Below the pieces are notes generated by a model. It saw only the letters and a list, made by a program, of their open reading frames with translations. It did no database searches and was not told where the DNA came from. This document shows, piece by piece, positions 26,379 to 34,513 of a stretch of 64,000 nucleotides of DNA; position 1 is the stretch's first letter; every line of letters begins with the position of its first letter. The stretch spans positions 14,547 through 78,546 of the forward strand of contig JBJEQP010000021.1 in the NCBI GenBank assembly GCA_051881815.1, read 5' to 3'. The position numbers were made by a program, and so were the translations under genes. This DNA comes from UMGS363 sp051881815 (GTDB lineage Bacteria > Bacillota > Clostridia > Oscillospirales > Ruminococcaceae).

Positions 26379-26542
26379 GGGGTTCTCTAAAAACCGGGAC
26401 ACGAGCAAAGCCTCGTAATGAGTTTTGTCAGCTGCAAGGCATCAAACCGCAGTAAATACTTGATGTATTTCAAGGTTTGATAACGCAGCAGATGACAAAA
26501 CTCATAGAGGATTTGCCGTGAAGGAGGTTTTTAGAGGTTCCC
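26379..26542. repeat. Family 1 long-palindrome element, full copy B (164 bp)
   Basis: The same length, orientation and ends as copy A at 1095, but the arms differ by paired changes: ATGAGTTTTGTC pairs with GACAAAACTCAT where copy A has ATGACTTTGTT with AACAAAGTCAT, and GCAAAGCCTC faces GAGGATTTGC where copy A has GCAAATTTTC/GAAAATTTGC. It begins 61 bases after recQ and ends just before the promoter of the AT-rich gene at 26686. Confidence 0.87.
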
Positions 26543-26564
26543 TATACTATGTCACAAAAGATGG

Positions 26565-26594
26565 TTGATTTACAGAGAGCTTTTCTGCTATAAT
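26565..26594 (+). promoter_or_regulatory. Promoter of the AT-rich gene pair
   Basis: TTGATT (26565-26570) and TATAAT (26589-26594) are 18 bases apart, 23 bases beyond the end of family 1 copy B. Confidence 0.6.
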
Positions 26595-26685
26595 GATATA
26601 TAATTAACACAAAGCGAGAAATACGAGCTTTGCAAATCGGAATCTGAAGGTATGATGTTTCAAAAAAGAAAAGGAGTTATTATCA

Positions 26686-27201
26686 ATGCTTATACCTAAA
26701 AATCTCGTCGATATATTCCATCCAATAGATGATAATGGATATGAGGGCGAAATAATGTGTAAATGTGGCTGTAAATCATTTGGAATACGATGTTTTGGTA
26801 ATTTTTTTGACAAAAACAAGTTGGGGATAGTAGAATACGAAGATAAATACGGACAAGCAGTTAAAGCTATTTGCAGAGATTGTCAAAAAGAATACTTATT
26901 ATATGATTTTGCACTTAATGGTTATGACGGACTGATTTGTGAAGAGGGAATCACCGTCCCAAATGAGAAACTCACTGAATTTACGACAGAAACTGACAAT
27001 TTATTTTATATCAAAATGTTTTTAGAATATGATGATGAAGAACAATTCAGTGAAGAAATATTGAGTGATGAAGACTTGCAAAGTAAATATAATTTTACAA
27101 TGGATGATAGGGCATCTATATGGACTTGGGTGACGATTGAACTTAGGGGTGTTCAATCAGGCGTTGTATATGAAGATTTTGTAAATGAAGAATTAGCATA
27201 A
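26686..27201 (+). CDS. Unknown AT-rich protein with zinc-ribbon-like cysteines
   Basis: The 171-residue product is not recognised. AAGGAG precedes the ATG. The N-terminal third has CKCGC and CRDC, a CxC..CxxC layout like a small zinc ribbon; the C-terminal half is acidic (EYDDEEQFSEEILSDEDLQ) and ends in WTWVTIELRGVQSGVVYEDF. Codon use is AT-rich compared with recQ and the downstream operon, a sign of transfer. It resembles in general character small immunity-type or contact-system accessory proteins, but no toxin gene is nearby. It lies between family 1 element pieces. Confidence 0.65.
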   Translation: MLIPKNLVDIFHPIDDNGYEGEIMCKCGCKSFGIRCFGNFFDKNKLGIVEYEDKYGQAVKAICRDCQKEYLLYDFALNGYDGLICEEGITVPNEKLTEFTTETDNLFYIKMFLEYDDEEQFSEEILSDEDLQSKYNFTMDDRASIWTWVTIELRGVQSGVVYEDFVNEELA

Positions 27202-27255
27202 TATTTTATAAATTCCGATTTGACGAGCAAAAATTGTAATAACAGGATGAGAAAT

Positions 27256-27681
27256 ATGAGAGTATATACGTTTGATAACATAAATGATATGAATGAATTT
27301 GCAGCTGCGTTTGGCGAATGGTTGGATGATGTTATTCCAAATGATCTGCCCGAAGGAACTGCGGCACTGTCATTTAATATATATGAGGATCACGATAATT
27401 ATTGGTCTTGTGAAGTGGTTGCAACAAATGAATTTGATGCAGAGGATGATACCGGAGATTGGGCTTGCTGCGAGATCTCGCATTTTGACACCCGTGAGGA
27501 TAAATTGTTTGCATGGCAGCAGTTTGACGAATTCGATGTCATTCTGGAAAAGCTGAAGTACGCATTGAGCCGATATTTGGAAAATGGAAAAAAGGCAGGA
27601 ATAATGAAAGATACTGCAGGAGTAGGAATTGGATTTGTTGATGGAGATCTTGAATTAGTATATGTTAATCAGAATAACTGA
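27256..27681 (+). CDS. Unknown acidic protein
   Basis: This 141-residue protein starts at the third in-frame ATG, which has AGGATGAG ahead of it. It is strongly acidic and soluble, with aromatic-rich segments (HDNYWSCEVVATNEFDAEDD, WACCEISHFD) and a compact C-terminal part (GVGIGFVDGDLELVYVN). It is not recognised; its size and composition recall immunity proteins. It is probably cotranscribed with the preceding gene and shares its AT-rich composition. A family 1 right-end scrap follows 11 bases after the stop. Confidence 0.6.
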   Translation: MRVYTFDNINDMNEFAAAFGEWLDDVIPNDLPEGTAALSFNIYEDHDNYWSCEVVATNEFDAEDDTGDWACCEISHFDTREDKLFAWQQFDEFDVILEKLKYALSRYLENGKKAGIMKDTAGVGIGFVDGDLELVYVNQNN

Positions 27682-27691
27682 TCTGTTTTAA

Positions 27692-27716
27692 AGGGAGGTT
27701 TTACGTTCCCTTATAA
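27692..27716. repeat. Family 1 right-end remnant
   Basis: AGGGAGGTTTTACGTTCCC followed by TTATAATAT closely follows the right end of copy A (GAAGGAGGTTTTTAGAGGTTCCC then TTATATTAT). The rest of the element is missing. With copy B at 26379 it brackets the two AT-rich genes. Confidence 0.55.
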
Positions 27717-27757
27717 TATTTACTATTATGATAATGTAACGAAAGAAGGTGCTGCGT

Positions 27758-28591
27758 TTGAACGGACTTATGGATAAGCTGGGTGATGTTCTGAAAAAGG
27801 ACAAATTCGGCTCGGAGTTCAAAAATCTGCTGAAAAATCACAGTCTTTCCGTTTCCGAAAAGATCGGCGGCACATACAGACTGACGAACGGCGTTTCCGA
27901 ATTTACCGTAAACACTTCAAAAGCACGTTCGGAATATGAAAGATCGCCTTCGCCCGAGCTTCTTTCCTCGCTTATGCAAAAGCTTGAGCAGGAGATAGAT
28001 ATGGAGATACGAATGGTGTCGTTCACGAACGGACAGGAATTTCTCCGACTTGCGATAATGCGTGAAAAGGATCTGCGGCCGGGAATGATAAGCGCCGAAT
28101 TCGCAGGCGGACTTTGCAAGGTGATAGTTTACACCGTCGATGATCTGGAGCTTCGGACGCTTGACGAGTCTGTTTTGAAACGCTGGGGAATGCCGAGAGA
28201 GGTCGTTTTCTCCGTTGCCGACAGAAATATGTGCAGGCTTCTCGCAAAGACCAAGGTCAAGAAAACCGATCTTGCCGAGGGAGTGAATGCGATGGAATTT
28301 GATCTTCCGTGCAAGCATCTCGGTGTTTCGTTCATTCTCTGCAATGATTTCCGCCGTGTTGTCTACGATTATATGGGAGCGAAATTTCTCGTCGTTGCAC
28401 CTTCCTGCGAAAGCATACTTATTCTTGAAAATATTACAAACAATATCCTTGAAAAGCTCGGGAAGGAGATCGTCCGTGAGTACAGGCGCTCATCAAAGCC
28501 GCTCACGACCGATGTTTTCCTGTTCACTCCCGAAAAAATACAGATCGCAGGGCACTTCTCTGTGAAAAACGATCGAAAGGAACGATACTAA
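27758..28591 (+). CDS. Unknown protein, first gene of the LRR-MoxR-DUF58-transglutaminase operon
   Basis: This soluble protein of about 277 residues is not recognised. The start is uncertain: TTG at 27758 stands eight bases after GAAAGAAGG; an ATG at 27770 and a GTG at 27749 are alternatives. It has no signal peptide or membrane segment and mixes basic N-terminal helices with a beta-rich centre (EFLRLAIMREKDL, GLCKVIVYTVDDLELRTLDESVLKRWG). The stop overlaps the next start (TAATG), so it is coupled to the LRR protein. It may be an adaptor or sensor for the MoxR system. Confidence 0.75.
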   Translation: MNGLMDKLGDVLKKDKFGSEFKNLLKNHSLSVSEKIGGTYRLTNGVSEFTVNTSKARSEYERSPSPELLSSLMQKLEQEIDMEIRMVSFTNGQEFLRLAIMREKDLRPGMISAEFAGGLCKVIVYTVDDLELRTLDESVLKRWGMPREVVFSVADRNMCRLLAKTKVKKTDLAEGVNAMEFDLPCKHLGVSFILCNDFRRVVYDYMGAKFLVVAPSCESILILENITNNILEKLGKEIVREYRRSSKPLTTDVFLFTPEKIQIAGHFSVKNDRKERY

Positions 28592-29751
28592 TGGCAAAAA
28601 ACAAAAAAACAAGCAGCAAGACCTACACCCCTATCCCAAAAAACAAGGAAAAAAGTCTTGCGGTAAAGATCATTATGATCGTTCTTGCAGTCGCACTTGC
28701 TGCAGGTATCATCATAATGCCAATTGAAACTACTATCAGGGCAAATGCCGAGGAATCCGAGGGCGTATCGGTCACGGTTGACGCTTTTGAAACGGGTAAG
28801 CTTGCCGATGCGATCTCAAAGGTTGCCAACGGAACGGATTACAACTTCATCACCAAAATATGCGTTATGAGCGGAACGCTTGACGCTTCCGACTGGAACG
28901 CTCTCACCGCTATACCGAACCTTGAATATGTTGAGCTTGCAAAGACCGACACAAAGGACGGTATCATCCCGAACGACGCTCTCCCCTACCGCAATCAGCT
29001 CCGCTTCATAAGCCTGCCGAAAAACACAACGGAGATCGGAGACAAGGCTTTCAACAGCAACAGAAAGCTCGAAAAGATATCCATGCCCAAGACCGTTACA
29101 AAGGTCGGAAGCTATGCCTTTGAAGCCTGCGAAGCCCTTGCGGAGATGCCGAATTCCGTTTACATAACCTATTTCGGTGAAGGTGCTTTCAAGGACTGCA
29201 AGAGCTTTGAAAGCTTCACTGTTTCGCCCGAGGTAAAGGAGATACCTGCAAATTCATTCGGAAAGTGCGGCTTCTCCGAGATCATTATCGGACCGTCCGT
29301 TACCTCGGTCGGCGACGGCGCTTTTGCAGACTGCAATAACCTCAAGGATATCTACGTTTATGCCGAAGCTGCTCCGTCCGTGAATTCTTCAAGCGCATTT
29401 ATGAATGTCGGCGGAACCGTACACGTTTACCCCGACAGCGCCGAGGACTACTCCTCATGGGAATACAACAATCTCAAGGTTTCGGGTGATCTTGACGGCG
29501 AATACCCCGTTGAAGCTCCCGAGCCTGTTGAAACGGCAGAACCTGCCGAAGCATCGGATGAACCTGCCGAAACTAAAGCTCCCGAAGCATCGGAAACACC
29601 TGCCGAAACTGAACAGACCGAACAGACAGCTGCCGCAGCTGCTCCCGGACAGGGCGGTTTGAGCGTCGGCGTTGTTATCGTGATCGTTGCTATGGCTGTT
29701 GTTATCGCTGTACTTGCAACAATACTTGTAATGAAGTCAAAGAAATCATAA
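28591..29751 (+). CDS. Membrane-anchored leucine-rich-repeat (BspA-like, LRR_5) protein
   Basis: This 386-residue protein has a basic N-terminus, one membrane helix at about residues 24-45, and LRR_5-type repeats at about 115-300 (LRFISLPKNTTEIGDKAFNS, LEKISMPKTVTKVGSYAFEAC, FGEGAFKDC, VTSVGDGAFADC). A Pro/Glu/Ala-rich stalk with AEPAEASDEPAET follows, then a second membrane helix at about 357-381 and a KSKKS tail. Both ends should be cytoplasmic with the repeats outside. It may display a binding surface whose assembly needs the MoxR/transglutaminase genes that follow. Confidence 0.88.
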   Translation: MAKNKKTSSKTYTPIPKNKEKSLAVKIIMIVLAVALAAGIIIMPIETTIRANAEESEGVSVTVDAFETGKLADAISKVANGTDYNFITKICVMSGTLDASDWNALTAIPNLEYVELAKTDTKDGIIPNDALPYRNQLRFISLPKNTTEIGDKAFNSNRKLEKISMPKTVTKVGSYAFEACEALAEMPNSVYITYFGEGAFKDCKSFESFTVSPEVKEIPANSFGKCGFSEIIIGPSVTSVGDGAFADCNNLKDIYVYAEAAPSVNSSSAFMNVGGTVHVYPDSAEDYSSWEYNNLKVSGDLDGEYPVEAPEPVETAEPAEASDEPAETKAPEASETPAETEQTEQTAAAAAPGQGGLSVGVVIVIVAMAVVIAVLATILVMKSKKS

Positions 29752-29756
29752 GAGAA

Positions 29757-29848
29757 CAAATTCCGTCAATAATACTTTTATCAAAGGAAACGATTGCTTT
29801 GCATTAATCAGCGTATTCCTAATATGTTTTATTGACGGATTTTTTTAT
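29757..29848 (+). terminator. Long hairpin between LRR gene and moxR, enclosing a dispersed motif
   Basis: ATTCCGTCAATAATA pairs with TATTGACGGAT and is followed by TTTTTTT, so it could terminate or attenuate transcription within the gene row. Its arms contain AAGGAAACG (29784-29792) and TTAATCAGC (29804-29812), the motif also found at 8675 and 12652. Confidence 0.6.
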
Positions 29849-29867
29849 AAGGATATTGGAGAAAACT

Positions 29868-30797
29868 ATGGATAAAAGAATTTCTGCACTCATTGAAAAC
29901 ATTGAAAAGGTCATCGTCGGAAAGCACGATGTTATACTCAATGCAGTTACGGCACTCATTATGGAGGGTCATGTTCTTATCGAGGACGTCCCCGGCGTAG
30001 GCAAAACACAGCTTGCAGCGGCACTTTCACGCTCTGTCGGAGGAAGCTTCAACCGAATTCAGCTCACGCCCGATATCATGCCGTCCGACATCACAGGCTT
30101 TTCGATGATAAACAAGTCCACGGGCGAATTTGAATACAAAAAGGGAGCAGCGTTCTGCAATTTTCTTCTTGCGGATGAAATAAACCGTGCTTCTCCGAAA
30201 GCGCAGTCGGCTCTGCTTGAAGTCATGGAGGAGCGTCAGATCAGCGTTGACGGTCAGACTCACGCTCTCATGCGTCCGTTTATGGTGCTTGCAACGCAGA
30301 ATCCCGTTGAAACCTACGGAACCTATCATCTTCCCGAAGCGCAGATGGACCGTTTTGCAATGCGCATAAGCATGGGTTATCCGACTTCCGCCGAGGAGAG
30401 CGCTATCCTTGAAAGGAACGAATTTGAAAACCCCATTTCAAAGCTTTCCCCCGTTATCACAACGGACGATGTTGCCGCTTTGCAGGATGAAGCAAAAAAA
30501 GTCCGTGCAGCCGAAAATGTCAAGAGCTACATTGTTTCTATCGCCGAATCAACACGAAATGACGAAAATATCAAGCTCGGAGTGAGTCCGAGAGGAAGCA
30601 TTGCTCTTTTCAAGGCTGCAAAGGCAAGAGCGTTCATCGACGGCAGGAATTTCATCACCCCCGATGATGTTAAAAACTGCGCTGCGATCGTTCTTGCACA
30701 CAGGATAATGCTCTCGCCGAAGGGAAAGGCTTCACTCGGATCGGCAGAAGCTGTGATCGAAGCAGCCGTTTCCCGTGTTGCGGTTCCGACAGAATAA
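29868..30797 (+). CDS. MoxR-family AAA+ ATPase
   Basis: The ATG at 29868 follows TTGGAGAAAAC and gives 309 residues. It has Walker A EDVPGVGKTQ, Walker B FLLADEINRASPKAQSALLEVMEE, sensor 1 VLATQNPVETYGTYHLPEAQMDRF and a C-terminal lid (LGVSPRGSIALFKAAKA). MoxR ATPases act as chaperones that mature or regulate partner proteins. With DUF58 and a transglutaminase-like membrane protein downstream, this is the common MoxR operon arrangement. Confidence 0.93.
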   Translation: MDKRISALIENIEKVIVGKHDVILNAVTALIMEGHVLIEDVPGVGKTQLAAALSRSVGGSFNRIQLTPDIMPSDITGFSMINKSTGEFEYKKGAAFCNFLLADEINRASPKAQSALLEVMEERQISVDGQTHALMRPFMVLATQNPVETYGTYHLPEAQMDRFAMRISMGYPTSAEESAILERNEFENPISKLSPVITTDDVAALQDEAKKVRAAENVKSYIVSIAESTRNDENIKLGVSPRGSIALFKAAKARAFIDGRNFITPDDVKNCAAIVLAHRIMLSPKGKASLGSAEAVIEAAVSRVAVPTE

Positions 30798-30809
30798 AAA
30801 GGGGCGGCT

Positions 30810-32006
30810 ATGAAGAAAAAAGACCATACCAAAAGCCATGCGGCTGCGCTCGTTGTGCGGTTCTTCGGCTATATGATCGCACTCGGACTTTCGCTCTTGT
30901 TTGCGCTTTATATGTCGGCGCCGACAGGCTGGATGTTCTTCTATGTCCTCTCGGCAGCGCTCATTTTTTCGCTCATCGTTCAGCTTCTTGCATTTATTTC
31001 GTATAAAAAAGGACTTATCCGTGCGGAGATATCCTTCGGCAGCACCCTTGTTTATAAAAACGAGGAATTGAAGCTCCATATAAAGCTCACCAACGACAGC
31101 AGAATCCCTGTTTCAAACATTAAAATAAGTCTTTCCGAAACGGACGGTGCTGTTTTCAATTCGAACGAGTTTTCCGCCGCTGTCAGCGCAAAGGGCAGCA
31201 CAAGCTTTGACGCTGTGATAAGACCTACAATGTGGGGTGCGCTCAATATCGGTGAAGTAAAGATAACCGTATCCGATTTTATGCACATTATAAGCTTCGG
31301 GATAAAGCCGCTGCCGAACAGCGAAAAAGCATACGTTTTTCCGGATATTCCCGAGATATCGCCCGACAGTCCTTTCATCCGCTCCGCTGCGGACGCTATA
31401 CGCTTCTCGGACGAGAGCGAGGACACAAAGGAAAATGACGGCTTCGGTCTGTTCGGCGGTATGCCCGGGTTTACGCACCGTGAATATGCCGAGGGCGACC
31501 CGATAAAACGCATAAACTGGAAGCTTTCCTCAAAAAAGGACGACTACTTTGTCCGACTTGATGACGAAATTGAAGCAATGCAGCAGACTATTGTCATCGA
31601 CAGCGGAGGAACCGAGCGCAGACTTTGCGAACGTTCGGTCGAGGGTACGCTCGGTGTATGTTCGGCTCTTCTGAAGCTCGGTTTTGAAAGCTCGGTGTGG
31701 TTTCTGACGGAAAACGGCTTCATTCAGCATGATGTGAACGATGAAGCGGGACTTTCGGAGCTTCGCACGCTGCTTGCACGATATGAGTTCAGACCGCCCG
31801 CGAAAACGCCCCGACTGCCTACAAAGGAGCTTTGCGATGCCGAAAAGATCGGCTCGGCGATGCTTTTTACGCCTTGTCCGGATGCAATTCTAACCGCTGA
31901 AATGAACTCCGCCGAAAATTACGGTTTGAAATTCACCGCAATAACGCACATCGTCCCCGACAATGCGGATGACTCCGGCTTTATATCCGATGATTTCATT
32001 GAATAA
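30810..32006 (+). CDS. DUF58 domain membrane protein
   Basis: This 398-residue protein has two N-terminal membrane helices (about residues 15-60), an Ig-like region, and the DUF58 core with FTHREYAEGDPIKRINWKLSSKKDDYFVR near residue 220. The following VIDSGGTER resembles a von Willebrand A start. It begins 13 bases after moxR and overlaps the upstream part of the transglutaminase frame. DUF58 proteins are standard MoxR partners, of unknown biochemical activity. Confidence 0.92.
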   Translation: MKKKDHTKSHAAALVVRFFGYMIALGLSLLFALYMSAPTGWMFFYVLSAALIFSLIVQLLAFISYKKGLIRAEISFGSTLVYKNEELKLHIKLTNDSRIPVSNIKISLSETDGAVFNSNEFSAAVSAKGSTSFDAVIRPTMWGALNIGEVKITVSDFMHIISFGIKPLPNSEKAYVFPDIPEISPDSPFIRSAADAIRFSDESEDTKENDGFGLFGGMPGFTHREYAEGDPIKRINWKLSSKKDDYFVRLDDEIEAMQQTIVIDSGGTERRLCERSVEGTLGVCSALLKLGFESSVWFLTENGFIQHDVNDEAGLSELRTLLARYEFRPPAKTPRLPTKELCDAEKIGSAMLFTPCPDAILTAEMNSAENYGLKFTAITHIVPDNADDSGFISDDFIE

Positions 32007-32043
32007 GGGGTTTCCAAAATATTTTACGAAAGGAGCGGCAGAT

Positions 32044-34305
32044 TTGGAAAACACAAAATTCTTCTCCCGTGAAAATCTGATAAAAAAGGCTCTGCCGTTC
32101 ATTTTTGTTCAGGTAATATGCTCTGCACTTTGCAATCTTTACCTCAAAACGTACTTTAGTCCATATACTTTGCTGACAGCGGTGCTGACATTTGTCCTTT
32201 TTGCGGCATTCGACTTCATTTCAGGGCATAAAAAGATAGGATTCTTTGTATATGCGGCGATAGGAGCCGCAGTCCTATCTCTGATAGATATTTTTATGTC
32301 ATTCGCACCGAGCAGGATCAACTTTATTGAATGGTTTATGACAGGTGCCGCTACTGTTGATACAAATACGGCATATATGCTCACGCTGGTACTGTTTTTC
32401 ACGTTTTTCATTAGCTCGGTTGTTTATTATTTCACACATATTATTTATCGAATATCGATATTGACTCTGCTTGCGATGATACCATGTGCTGTATTCATCA
32501 AGGCTTCGCAGCCTATCCCGACCTTTTATGCGGCGGCGCTTGCATCCGTTGACGTACTGCTCTATCTTTACCACTATAAGATGTCGTCCGACGCAAACCT
32601 GCCCCGACACGGAAAGGCTGCTGCTCTGACGGGTTATACCGACTTTGCCGTTGCAGCTCTGCTCATTGCGATACTTGTTCCCAAGCCGCAGGAAACTCCG
32701 TTCTATGAAAAATTCGAAGAGTTCAGCTCACGCTTTTCATTCAGCGGAAATTACGGCAAAATAGACGGAAGCTACACCGAACATTCGGGCAATGCCGATC
32801 TTTACAATCAGATGGAAAGCCGACAGCTTTTCGTCGTCAACAGCGATCAGCCCGAATACTACAAGGTTCAGGTTTATGACAGCTATGACAGCGAGAACCG
32901 ATGGTGGTACTCGAAGACATCAGCTCCGAGCAGAATGTGCCGCCTGTCCTGGCAGGATCTTGCCGAAAGGCGCAGCATAAACAGACTTGCAAGGGCTTAT
33001 CTTGAATACCTTGACAATGGCGGTCAGCTTCTCCCCGAGGAGGTTGACATAGCCGCTCTCGAACGCTTTGCCGCCGAGGACGAGCGTGTTCATACAGCCT
33101 ATATCAAGCCAATTGATTACCCGTCCGTCTACCTTCTTGCTCCCGAACGAACGGTTTCTGCTTCACTTTACGGCAGAAGCGATGTCACCGCCACGGGACG
33201 AACCGACCTCGGTGAGATAATGACCGACCCGACCGCAGACAATTCCTTTATCCGTTCAAATGAGGAATACTCCGTAAGCTTTTACAACAGAAACGAAGCC
33301 TATTCAAGCGGCTATATCGAGTCCGGTCTTTGCAATATGACCGCCGAGGAGTTCTATGATCTTCTTCTCGATATGGCGTATAACTATGATATATGCACCG
33401 AAAATTACAGCACGGTCTATGCTTATCTTCAGGAAGCCTATAACGAGCTTTATAATCTTCCCGAAGACTATGACGGCTTTGAGCAATATGATATTTCCGA
33501 GGAAATGCGCAGCCTTGCCGCAAGCATTACAGAAGGACTGACCTACGATTACGAAAAAGCCGAAGCTATCGAAGCCTTTTTCAATGACGGAAGCTTCACC
33601 TACGATCTTGCATACAAAGCTCCGACCGACAGGGATACTCCCGAATTCTTTGTGAATCAGAGCCGCAGAGGTACTTGCTCTGACTTTGCAACGGCGTTCT
33701 GTCTTCTTGCAAAGGCAGCAGGTCTGCACGTTCACTATGTCGAAGGCTTCAACAGCGGAGAGATCCTTACCGCAGGCGTTTTCAGCATCACAACCGAAAA
33801 TGCGCACGCATACCCCGAGGTCTACATCGCAGGTTCAGGCTGGACGATCTACGAGCCGACCGTGTTCGGGAACGGTTCGGGGGCCGCTAACGGCAACGCA
33901 AACGGCAACGGAGAAACGGATTATCTCACTGTTTTCATCACAAGCCTTACAGCGGTTGTTATCTGCATTCTGCTTCTTGTGCTTATCCTCCTTATGCCGA
34001 AAATCAGTGAAAAGCTGTTTGAGCTTCGCATCAGGCGTTCGGACGGCAGCAAAGCGCTGATACTCATCTACAACCGACTTTCGGCAAAGCTTTCCGCCCG
34101 TTTTAAAACCGATACGAAAACCTTCACTCCGAATCAGTTCTCGGGATTTGTTTTAGAAAAGACCGACATTGACATTGAAGAAATAATTATCCCGTTTGAG
34201 CAGGCCTGCTACGGCGGACAAAGCATTTCACATGAAACCGCAGTCAAAGCATTCAGCCTTTACAAAGAAGCGATGAAAAAATGCGGAAACAGAAAACCTA
34301 AATAA
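32044..34305 (+). CDS. Transglutaminase-like multi-pass membrane protein (TgpA type)
   Basis: A TTG start at 32044 is preferred because AAGGAG lies ten bases ahead; 753 residues. Several N-terminal membrane helices (about 1-215) are followed by a large extracytoplasmic part with a transglutaminase-like core: Cys545 in RRGTCSDFATAFCLLAKAAG, His588 in TENAHAYPEVY, and Glu604 in WTIYEPT where most homologues have Asp. A further membrane helix (about 637-660) precedes a cytoplasmic tail. It closes the MoxR operon and may crosslink, cleave or process surface proteins such as the LRR protein. Confidence 0.9.
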   Translation: MENTKFFSRENLIKKALPFIFVQVICSALCNLYLKTYFSPYTLLTAVLTFVLFAAFDFISGHKKIGFFVYAAIGAAVLSLIDIFMSFAPSRINFIEWFMTGAATVDTNTAYMLTLVLFFTFFISSVVYYFTHIIYRISILTLLAMIPCAVFIKASQPIPTFYAAALASVDVLLYLYHYKMSSDANLPRHGKAAALTGYTDFAVAALLIAILVPKPQETPFYEKFEEFSSRFSFSGNYGKIDGSYTEHSGNADLYNQMESRQLFVVNSDQPEYYKVQVYDSYDSENRWWYSKTSAPSRMCRLSWQDLAERRSINRLARAYLEYLDNGGQLLPEEVDIAALERFAAEDERVHTAYIKPIDYPSVYLLAPERTVSASLYGRSDVTATGRTDLGEIMTDPTADNSFIRSNEEYSVSFYNRNEAYSSGYIESGLCNMTAEEFYDLLLDMAYNYDICTENYSTVYAYLQEAYNELYNLPEDYDGFEQYDISEEMRSLAASITEGLTYDYEKAEAIEAFFNDGSFTYDLAYKAPTDRDTPEFFVNQSRRGTCSDFATAFCLLAKAAGLHVHYVEGFNSGEILTAGVFSITTENAHAYPEVYIAGSGWTIYEPTVFGNGSGAANGNANGNGETDYLTVFITSLTAVVICILLLVLILLMPKISEKLFELRIRRSDGSKALILIYNRLSAKLSARFKTDTKTFTPNQFSGFVLEKTDIDIEEIIIPFEQACYGGQSISHETAVKAFSLYKEAMKKCGNRKPK

Positions 34306-34310
34306 AAGTA

Positions 34311-34351
34311 AAAACGTGTATCACGGTGAAACGATCGTGATACACGTTTTT
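34311..34351 (+). terminator. MoxR operon terminator
   Basis: AAAACGTGTATCACG and CGTGATACACGTTTT form a 15-pair stem with a ten-base loop and a T-rich tail, six bases after the stop codon. Confidence 0.9.
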
Positions 34352-34512
34352 ATACTAATCTTCAATCAACCTATAGACAAATCCTCGGCTATAATAATTC
34401 CACTCTGCGTCAAACTCCCTTGCAAGGCATCAAGCCTTGCTGCGGTCGCTTTCCTTGATTGGAATTATTCTATCTGTCGGCTTTGTCTATAGAACGATTA
34501 AAGATTAGTATT
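34352..34512. repeat. Family 2 long-palindrome element, copy A
   Basis: The ends are inverted (ATACTAATCTTCAATC and GATTAAAGATTAGTAT), with paired inner arms CTATAGACAAATCC/GGCTTTGTCTATAG and AATAATTCCA/TGGAATTATT. The centre has the mini-hairpin GCAAGGC/GCCTTGC. The copy at 57028-57190 is nearly identical but inverted. It fills the gap between the converging transglutaminase and GGDEF genes. Confidence 0.87.
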
Positions 34513-34513
34513 A

